This document shows positions 56,301 through 64,000 of a DNA stretch of 64,000 nucleotides, in pieces. This stretch comes from Elephas maximus indicus (lineage: Eukaryota > Chordata > Mammalia > Proboscidea > Elephantidae). Under the pieces are notes generated by a model. The model worked only from the letters and a program-made list of their open reading frames with translations. It did no database searches and was not told where the DNA came from. Within the stretch, counting starts at the first letter, position 1; every line of letters starts with the position of its first letter. The position numbers and the translations under genes were made by a program. The DNA is taken from NCBI RefSeq assembly GCF_024166365.1, contig NC_064842.1, positions 17,455,001 through 17,519,000 on the forward strand. The letters are read 5' to 3'.

Positions 56301-57679
56301 TTGTTTTTAAAATAAGGCAATAAGAAGTTGATGAAAGCTCTGCGGTTAAAGGCAAGCCTTGTCCAGGAGTAGTCCTCTATGTGGGAGAAACGGAGCCTGG
56401 CTATTTGTTAGGAGGAGTGGAATTTCAGTATCTGGAGGCTTCATCTTCTAGACTAAGCCTGTTTCTCAGAAAGAAAGAAAGTCACCTAGCTGCCACAGTT
56501 CTGAATACCAAATGTAGAATGTAGGCTAAGGATATGTAAGACTTTAATTTAATCCCCTTTTCTATACAGGGAAGGAATCTAAAGATCTAAATGCTTCTTG
56601 TACAGCCTTTCAACTGAATCTCCTGTTTTTAGAACAACACTTTATCCCTGGGAATCATGTGCTTCCGATTCTCAAACCTTTCCAGGCAGAAATCAACTTT
56701 TTCCCTGTAGATGCTTAGTTTTCAGTTTTCTCTGGGCTGCTATGCCAGTTCCCACCCACCCATCTGCCTTCCAGCTTCTGGTATTTTCTCAGTGTCTCAT
56801 CTGTTTCTCTCTCCTTGCCAGTTCTGTCCTTGAGGGTTTCTGCTTTTTAAAAATCCCTTCCTGATATTTTAATGGTGTTCTAGGAAAAAGTGGAGGTAAG
56901 TGTTGGAGCCACTATATTTAACCAAAAATACTTTCTGAATTTTCTACAAGTATGTATTACTCCTAGGAAACCCTATGTTTTTTTTTTTTTAATGTATTAC
57001 AGTAAAAAAACTTATTATTGTTTCTATTAATATTAAAATGTTTGTTAATTGGTTCTTCTGAATACAAAGATGTAGTGAAGTAAGCTTGCTTCCTATTGTA
57101 TTAGGTTCACACACTAAAAAAAAGCTACCCTACTCTGATGAAATAAAAATAGAATAGTCAAGTACATGACAGATATTAAATAATACTGAATTAAAGATTC
57201 AGAGGTAGCTCTAAAATGAGAGTCAGACTTAACCTAAGTTCTAACACGTGCTCTGCAGGAATGTACGTGCCTTTGAGTTTTTCTTTTTCATCCTTACCCC
57301 ACCCCTACTACACAACCGTTTTCCTTTTTTTGGAAAAAAATCCCCAACATAATTCCTGATATGCGACTAGTGTATTCCTGAATTAACACTTACTTATAAT
57401 TTCTGAACATCTCATTAATTAACATTAAGTATAAACACATGAGTTTTTATTCGCCTGTCAGGCTGGAGAAAGAAATTTTCACAATAAATATTTATTTTAG
57501 CAGACTGAAAAGAAATACTTAAACTAAGCCTGAAATGTTGATTAGGGCTTAAATTAGCACAGCTTCTAAGAGACACTAATTCAAAATTAAAAGTACACAT
57601 AATTGTACATGTAAAAAATGTTGAAATAGCAAATGTTCTGTTTTATATATATTTATCACAATAAGAAATATATTTAAAA
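56301..57679. other. CNST intron, mostly unique sequence
   Basis: No exon or named repeat recognised. A T run lies at 56979-56990. Confidence 0.35.
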
Positions 57680-58365
57680 ATGTACATAGTCATCAGGAAA
57701 AAAGCAAGTTAAAATTATAATGTGATACAATTTAATATCCACTAAAATGATTAAAATAAAAAAGACTGACAGTTCTTAATGCAAAGACATGGAGCAACAA
57801 GAATTTTCACATACTGCTCGTAGGTATATAAAAGGGAACAACCACATTGGAGAATTGTTTGGCACTTTCTTTTAAAGTCAAGTATGCACCTACTCTATCA
57901 CCCAGCAATTCCACCCTCAGTTATTTACTCAAGTGAAATAAAAACATAATAGCCCCAAACTGGAAACAACCCAGATGCCTATCAGCAGGTGAATGGATAC
58001 ACCAATTCTGGCATAATCATAAAATGGAATGCTACTCAGCAATAAGATGGAATGAACTAATGATACATGCAATAATATGGGTGACTCTCAGAAACAGCTG
58101 GCTGCACAATTCTATTTATATTAAATTCTAACACAGGCAAAATTAATCTATAAGCAAGAGAAAGCACTGGGTTGTCTGGGACTGGAGGTGGGGAGGGACT
58201 GACTATAAAGGGCTTGGGGAATTTTTGGAGTGATGAATATATTTGATAGTTTGATTGGGTTACCTGAGTGTACATATTGGTTAACACTCATCAAATTATA
58301 TATTTCAAATGGCTATATTCTACTGCATGGGAATTATGTTTCAATAAAGGTGATTAAAAAATGAG
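57680..58365 (+). mobile_element. Old L1 LINE 3' region
   Basis: Contains cacccagcaattccaccctc, ccccaaactggaaacaaccc, gcctatcagcaggtgaatgg, aaaatggaatgctactcagc and the 3' end atttcaaatggctatattct then ttatgtttcaataaagg. This is the typical order of an ancient L1 3' UTR. Confidence 0.88.
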
Positions 58366-58639
58366 AAGAGAATGATATATGCAAGACTTAGGATGGCAGT
58401 TGCCTCAGGGGTCCGTGAAAGCAGAGATGGGAAATGGAAGGAACACAAAGGTAGTTGCAACAGAATTAACAGTAGTTTAGTCCCTGGTTAGGCATTAGGT
58501 TCACAGACCTTCATTTTGTTATCATTTGTAACAGGTTACATATGTTGCATGTATTTTCCACACATAAAATATTACATAGTAAAAATAGATAATAAAAACA
58601 CAAGTTAATAAAAATGCATGGACTTTAGGGTACAAAAAT
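58366..58639. other. CNST intron, unclassified sequence
   Basis: Possibly continues old L1-like sequence (gtaacaggttacatatgttg). No exon recognised. Confidence 0.3.
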
Positions 58640-58785
58640 CAGTATTTGGCTTTGAGTGCTGATTAGCTCTGACCCTGTACAAGCCACTTAGCTTACCTGA
58701 GTTTCTTAAAACAATTCAGCCTGCCTCACATCGGTTGTTAGGGGGAACAGATGAAATAACATACATGAAAGTGTTTTGAAAATAT
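58640..58785 (+). repeat. MIR SINE
   Basis: ctctgaccctgtacaagcca, cttagcttacctgagtttct and gaaataacatacatgaaagt follow the plus-sense MIR order. Confidence 0.65.
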
Positions 58786-58919
58786 AAAATACTGTATAAA
58801 TATTATGAAATTACTTGAGGACTTTAACGAGGGTGCAGTAATTAGAAAGTAGAAATATTCAGTGATAGAATACCCATAGTAGGGGATAGTGATCGCAGAG
58901 GAGGAAAAGGAAGAATGAA

Positions 58920-59130
58920 AGCAGCAAACACGTGTTGAGCTCTTACCTTGTGCCAGGTGCTCTTCTAAACATTTAACATGAAATTATTAACTTAATCCTC
59001 ATAAGAATCCTATGAAGTGAGTACTATGAGCATCTCCATTTTGGAAGTAAGGAAAGGGAGGCACTTGCCGGAGGTCATACAGCTTTAAGTAGTGGAGGCT
59101 GGATTCAAACCAGACAAGTCTGGCTCCAGG
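58920..59130 (-). repeat. MIR SINE, long copy
   Basis: gagctcttaccttgtgccag, gtgctcttctaaacatttaa, cctcataagaatcctatgaa, ggcacttgccggaggtcata and ggattcaaaccagacaagtc give a nearly complete reverse-complement MIR. Confidence 0.9.
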
Positions 59131-59157
59131 AACAATACCTCTAACCACTACACAAGA

Positions 59158-59226
59158 AATAAAACCCCAACGCCGCCGAGTCAGTTCCGACCCATAGCGG
59201 CCCTACAGGACAGAGTAGAACTGTCT
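59158..59226 (-). mobile_element. AfroSINE, tail part only
   Basis: Plus-strand reading: aataaaaccccaacgccgcc, gagtcagttccgacccatag, cggccctacaggacagagta, gaactgtc. Confidence 0.85.
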
Positions 59227-60875
59227 GTTACATATTATATAAGGATAAGGAGCTTGGGACCAAGGAATGCAGACAGAAATAAAAGGAAAAGGAGTCTGGA
59301 CTGTACTACATGTCAGACATTATTAGAAATGAAGAATAAGAAGCAAAAAAAAAAAAAAAAGGCATTAAATACAAATCATTTAAAGTAATATTTTCATATT
59401 CCCTATTTTCTCATATTCTTGCATTTCTCTGTATTTATTTTCTTATATTTACTCACAGAATAACAAATCTGAGAAGACTAATTCTGGAGTATTTGACATT
59501 TTCCTTTTTATCAGACTTGGGCAAGATTTCTTTCCCATGAATTTAGTCCAGACCGCTCATGAAATGGTTTCCTGTAGGATGTCTGGATTGTTGAGGTTTT
59601 TGATCATCCACACCACTGACTGAGTATGCTGCATTCAGTCAGAAAGAAGACCCAGGTGCCAGTAGTGAATCAAAGCACCGAGCAAGCGACTTCAGCTTGG
59701 TGTCTCAGTTTTCCCGTCTGTGCCACATATCTGCCAGCAGAGGCCAAGCCAGAGGTTGTGCTAAGCTAGTGCTGGGCAGCAACCAGTGCTGCGTCCCCAG
59801 TTTAAACAAGCAGCCCGTAACTCCCCCGTGTGCACTAGGTGGCTTTTTTTTTTTGACTTTTCCCTCTTTAAGACTGTTACGAAGCTCATTTTATTCTGAC
59901 TTCTGATATAAAAATGACTGGGAGTAAAAAAAGAGAGACAGGAAAAACACAGTATAGTAGGACTAACCCAAGGCAGCATGTCTACCCTGCCTCATCAGAG
60001 AAAAGGGGGCTAAATCAGATGTTTTTTTAAAGTACTTTGTATTGGATAAAAGGCTAGTTAAGTTGAAGGCATCATTATCTTATCTCCTCATCATATCTCT
60101 TTAGGGAAACTCAGCCAAAACACCTGATACTGCTTCTTCCCTATCAGGGCTTCCAGACTCATAAATATGAAGCCCAAGAGTATAAGTTAGTACCAAAATC
60201 ATAAATCAGAAAAACAAAACAAACACCCTAAAATGTATTTATGTATCTTTATTTTCTTAGGTTTTCATAAGACCACATATTACTACTGTAAGGAAAAAAC
60301 AAGGTTCTGAGAGTATTGAACTTTTGACATAAGGCATGAAGTCTAGTATAAAACACACCGTAAATGTGCTGGAAACGTGTATGTGCAAGTTACACCACAT
60401 CACATGTGCAGCAACAAAAAAGGGGAGAGAATAAATTGCTATAGATAAATTATTGAAATATACAGCTTTGAAATATCTACATACACAGAACAAATTCATG
60501 GGAAAGCCAGTACAATGATTGTTGGGTTTAAACAGAAAAAGATGTCTGAATACACCAAAACCAACCCTGTTTCAGAGCATTTTTTACAGTCTTCGCATAT
60601 TCTGTTAGGTACGTATACCCACCTGATGAAAACATGGGAATTAGTTTATATTTTTATAAGAACGGAGATTCTATAATCTCTACTACTAGACATCTAAAGA
60701 TGGACTTACACAACATAAAAAATCTTGCTTTGCTATTTTGCTAGGAGAGGTATAGGTCTAAAAACATAAATGGAAAAAAAAACTTCCTTCACAGCAATTC
60801 AGATGTTCACACTTGTAAAACACCGGAAGAGGCTGGCGTCCTCTACATCCTCCCTAACTTAACTTACAAACATAC
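59227..60875. other. CNST intron, mostly unique sequence
   Basis: An A run lies at 59346-59360 and a T run at 59847-59855. No exon or named repeat recognised. Confidence 0.35.
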
Positions 60876-60963
60876 CTGACTCTTTGACTCGCTCTTTTGG
60901 ATCTTCAGACACTATTAACTGCGTAAAGCATTTTCTTCCCAGGGACTTTTCTACAGCTGCTAT
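60876..60963 (-). CDS. CNST: CNST internal exon, 88 nt
   Basis: Acceptor TTTTTAG|ATAGC and donor TCAG|GTATGT. It starts in phase 0 and ends one base into a Glu codon. It encodes IAAVEKSLGRKCFTQLIVSE, then DPKERVKES. It is separated from the 22-nt microexon by only 196 bases and from the large exon by 11.75 kb. It matches the consortin stretch just before the acidic region as I remember it. No domain is known here. Confidence 0.93.
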
Positions 60964-61159
60964 CTAAAAAGTTAAAAACAAAAAAAAACAAGCAAGAAAA
61001 AAAAAACCAAAACTTTTTTTTTTGCCAACGGTTGCATTAAATTAGAAAGCTAAAAACAATTTGAGAAAGGTTCAATTATTTTTTTAACACAGTCCATACA
61101 AGAGACATAAAACACTAACATTTTTCCTTTAAGCATTTTCAAAAGAAACCACCTCTTAC

Positions 61160-61181
61160 CTTATGTTTGGATAAAAGCGGG
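61160..61181 (-). CDS. CNST: CNST 22-nt microexon
   Basis: Acceptor CTGTTTACAG|CCCGC and donor ATAAG|GTAAGAG. Its single leading C completes an Asp codon (GA|C) from the previous exon, then PLLSKHK follows in frame and runs straight into IAAVEK of the next exon. Both splice sites are strong, and the peptide order DPLLSKHKIAAVEK is that of consortin. It is far too short to be found by open-frame scanning and rests on the phase arithmetic and the family match. Skipping it (22 nt) would shift the frame. Confidence 0.9.
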
Positions 61182-61639
61182 CTGTAAACAGAAAGAGAGA
61201 AAAAAGAATTAAAAGTAAATTGCAGCAGCAATATTCTTCCAAACAAATGTCACTGAAATGGCTTTTCAAAAAATATACAGCTTCTCTGGATGCTTATCTT
61301 AGCACGGCCCGTTTCCACTGCTGAGACATCACCACTGGTTTACACAGTTCAAAGTGCAGCTATATCATGTGTTAATTTGCTTAGATAGCCAATTACTACT
61401 GAAAACCTCCAGAGAAACGACAAATGCTAAAATCCAGAATAAAAGAATGCTAATCTTTTTTAAACCTTTTGCTAATAATGTATTTTTAAAATATTTCATA
61501 CATATCATTATTTTTTAATTTCAATGTATGTCCTTATAGCCTAAAATAGACTGTGGTGGGAGATAATTTTATTGGAAACAGACAACAAAAAAGTAACTTT
61601 TAAAATTAAATTTTAGAGAATACCCAAGACAGTGGGATG
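61182..61639. other. CNST intron, unclassified sequence
   Basis: AT-rich, with no repeat or exon recognised. Confidence 0.35.
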
Positions 61640-62060
61640 CATATACCCACCTAAAGGCATGCAAAAAAATGATCACGGCCACCTTTATCGTAATATTCAA
61701 AAACTGGAAACAACCTAAGAATCTGTTAGCAACAGAATGAATAAACTTCTGCACACTCATACGATGAATCTGCACAGTAATAAGACAGAACTACTGTTAC
61801 ATGCAACAACATGTAACACAGACATGAAAAAAAATCTACATGCTGTGTGATTCCATTTATATGACATTACATAAGACGCAAATACATTGTTATAGAACTC
61901 AGAGTGGTTACCTTCGAAGGTGGATACTGATTTGGTACATGAATGAGGGAGGCTTTGGAAGGGCTAGAAATGCTCTGTATCTTGATAGGTAGGTATATAT
62001 AGACGTATATGTAAAACTTCATCAAGTTTGTGCACTTTGTTGAATGCACATTTTAACTCA
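61640..62060 (+). mobile_element. Old L1 LINE 3' region
   Basis: Contains atattcaaaaactggaaaca, gttagcaacagaatgaataa, gatgaatctgcacagtaata, gtgtgattccatttatatga and gttgaatgcacattttaact, the layout of an ancient L1 3' end. Confidence 0.75.
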
Positions 62061-62069
62061 GAAATATTT

Positions 62070-62150
62070 TTTAAAATGTTTATTTTTTTGTCACAAATGT
62101 ACACAACAGAGCATACACTAATTCAACTTCTACATGTACGATTCTCAAAA
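62070..62150 (-). mobile_element. Possible L1 3' UTR scrap
   Basis: cacaaatgtacacaacagag and aacttctacatgtacgattc resemble the left part of the element at 8935-9470. Confidence 0.4.
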
Positions 62151-63396
62151 ATATTTGTAAATATTAAAAAAATTTAAGAGTCATAATTTGCAGGAATTAT
62201 CCAAATTTTAAAGCATAAAAATGCCATTCTCATATTGAATAAATGTTTGTTTACTGAATGATTAAAACATTTCTAACACATTAACAAGCTGTAAGTCCAT
62301 GGCGGGGGATATATACTGAGTGTTTTGAAAGAAAACTATATTTACCTATTTTAAAAAGATGCCATTATTTCAAAACTTGGTGACTGAAAGTTAACCTATT
62401 TAACATGTAAAAAGTTGCTATTTTAAATAACAAGTTTTCACAGCTTATTTTAAAATCTGCTTAAAATTTAGGTTATAATTCAGAATTCCTGAAAATACTG
62501 CTTCAAAGGTTCAAACTGATTAATGCAAGAAATTTGTCCTCACAGAAGTTGAACGAGAATCCATCTCTGACCCTACAAACATTCTCCAAAGGTTGGTCTC
62601 CAGAACAATCGGATCCAAAAGCAAGTTCTGTCTCCGCTGCATGAGCTAAGCAAGTTACTTGGCGCTGTTTCACTATTAACAAATAGAGTTTTAGCTTATT
62701 ACTCGTTGTGATTCTGAGACAAAAGGAGAAACATTTATCAATAGAATGGAGTCTTCGAGCCTCTGTACTGAGGGCTCACATTCAAAGTCCCATCAATCTG
62801 CACTAGGTTAATCACGCTCGTGCTCCCTCACTTTCAAAATTCTGGGTCTTCGAATAATGAATTTTTGAAAAATGATTTAAACACTTTATTATTTCTATAA
62901 TTTAGTTTAAAAATATAATTCAGTAAAAATCAGTCAATTAAAAATTCTCTGGTAAATATAGTTTTACTTCTGCAGCATTCTGGATAAATACTGTATTATA
63001 TTTGCCTTCCAGCATTAGACTACCCTTAAATGTGTTGTTTACTACAACTTACAAACGCTGGCAAGCAAACTGAATAAATTATTCTAATACACAATTTAGT
63101 TGATATAAATTGCCACATTTTTTTTTAACCAAAAAGAGATTGGAATTAGAAGAGTTGTATTTCAAAATTTCTAAACAGAAGGGTCCTTTGAACCCATGTA
63201 AAGCTGACCTTTTACCGAGCTGAGAGTAAGAAAATGAGATAAAAGCTGAGAGAGGAACCTAGGATTTTATTGTAACTCCAACTGAAAACAGTAAATGTTC
63301 GGTAAAGAAATGGACCTTGTGTTTCAAATGCTCAATGCTACAATGCTTGTGCAATATTCTACGCCCCTCATTCTCACCAAACGCTGACATACTTAC
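62151..63396. other. CNST intron, mostly unique sequence
   Basis: AT-rich. No exon or clearly classifiable repeat. 62640-62680 may hold a MIR scrap. Confidence 0.35.
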
Positions 63397-63511
63397 TCTT
63401 GATGTGTTGTGCAAAATGTAGTAAGGCGTTCCAAATCTTCACCATCAAATCCTTTGTCTGAATTCCTCTGAGACGCAGCTGTATGTGGTTGTACAGTTTT
63501 CCATTTTGTTT
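63397..63511 (-). CDS. CNST: CNST internal exon, 115 nt
   Basis: Acceptor AAATTTAG|AAACA and donor CAAGA|GTAAGT. Two bases complete a Glu codon, 37 codons follow, and two bases of an Asp codon are left for the microexon. It encodes TKWKTVQPHTAASQRNSDKG, then FDGEDLERLTTFCTTHQ. The match to consortin (ETKWKTVQPHT, GEDxERLT) is clear. Confidence 0.95.
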
Positions 63512-63961
63512 CTAAATTTAAAATATTTATTAGTCACTGGCCCTTACAAAACATATTTCGGAGGGAAAAAATAGTTGACGGGCACTGCTGATAAAGGTTA
63601 GTACACGATTATCTTCTCAAACTATCCAGAAGTTAACACAGAAATATTTAAGTGATTACTTTTCAACATAAATATCCCAGAGACTAAATTAGCCAGTAGG
63701 GCATGCAAACTGATCAGAGAAAAAAATGAAAATAACCACAAGCATTCTTTTCTGATCATTGACATGAAGAGAAAAACATAAAGAAAAAAGTTTCTCACAA
63801 GAATATAGGATTATGGTAAAAATGTTACTTTCTTTGTAACATTAACTTCGCTGTGGAAACATCTATTTCCTGACTTGCAAAACAGGTCAAATATGTTAAC
63901 TTTCTAAATAGCAACTTGTTAATTACTGATAGTTCCACATTCTACATTAGTTTGTACTTAC
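63512..63961. other. CNST 450-base intron
   Basis: GTAAGTACAAAC donor at 63961 and AAATTTAG acceptor at 63512 on the minus strand. AT-rich, with no repeat recognised. Confidence 0.85.
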
Positions 63962-64000
63962 CCCACTGTTCTTGAATGGCAGAAAGATTTGCAAGCAATT
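63962..64000 (-). CDS. CNST: CNST internal exon, partial (cut by the window edge)
   Basis: 39 nt visible, donor TGGG|GTAAGT. After two bases of a split codon it encodes LLANLSAIQEQW and the first base of a Glu codon that the next exon completes. The helix-forming composition matches the consortin segment that continues as ETKWKTVQ. The exon start lies outside the window. Confidence 0.93.

Larger units (their letters stand above)
32355..64000 (-). other. CNST: CNST (consortin) gene, 3' two thirds, extends past the right edge
   Basis: Seven coding segments with GT/AG splice sites are arranged right to left. Introns visible: 63512-63961, 61182-63396, 60964-61159, 49126-60875, 35852-48226 and 33556-35715. 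The segments total 1505 nt: two bases of a split codon, 500 codons and the stop. Consortin is a trans-Golgi network membrane protein that binds connexins and GGA adaptors and promotes connexin delivery to the plasma membrane. It is also catalogued as protein phosphatase 1 regulatory subunit 64 (established knowledge). Human consortin is about 725 residues, so the N-terminal third and the promoter lie right of the window. In human, SCCPDH follows CNST, but no SCCPDH exon was recognised in the left 32 kb. Confidence 0.95.

Noticed and set aside
1-64000. CRISPR arrays, operons, functional tRNA or rRNA genes, or retroviral genes
   Set aside because: No regularly spaced repeats, no intact tRNA cloverleaf outside SINE heads, no rRNA sequence, and only LTR fragments without internal genes.

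Overview
This is a window of a placental mammal genome, most probably an afrotherian (elephant, manatee, hyrax or a relative). The clade call rests on about two dozen copies of one tRNA-headed SINE (AfroSINE type). Its plus-sense copies start near ggagccctggtgg, carry tgctaaccaaaaggtcgg and end in gagtcggaatcgactc followed by a gatggcaacggg tail. RTE-clade LINEs with a similar 3' end are also present. There are no operons, CRISPR arrays or prokaryotic features.

The only cellular gene I recognise is CNST (consortin, also listed as PPP1R64) on the minus strand. Its 5' part lies beyond the right edge. Seven coding segments are visible, in transcript order: 64000-63962 (partial), 63511-63397, 61181-61160 (a 22-nt microexon), 60963-60876, 49125-48227 (899 nt), 35851-35716 and 33555-33350 with the TAG stop. 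All have GT/AG boundaries and compatible phases, and together give 500 complete codons plus the stop, roughly the C-terminal two thirds of consortin. The protein sorts connexins at the trans-Golgi network. The RVRF docking motif for protein phosphatase 1 and the C-terminal membrane segment are both in the window.

Layout. 1-33 kb lies downstream of CNST and is built of repeats: the 5' end of an L1, RTE fragments, AfroSINEs, a degenerate full-length hAT-type transposase gene (15.2-18.3 kb) split by a MaLR-like LTR, two stacked L1s at 20.5-24.1 kb, and an old L1 at 26.4-29.3 kb. 33.3-64 kb is CNST, with large introns that hold two Tigger-type DNA transposons, an RTE with a damaged reverse transcriptase motif, L1 3' ends, MIRs and AfroSINEs, a 65-bp tandem duplication, and a possible processed retrocopy beside the last exon.

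I found no convincing new biological system. The items most worth checking are the possible retrocopy at about 33.6-33.83 kb, the hAT transposase relic, the L1 pair stacked on one target site, and the tandem duplication at 44.65 kb. Repeat family names come from memory of family sequences, not from a search. Repeat boundaries are usually good to about 10-20 bases.
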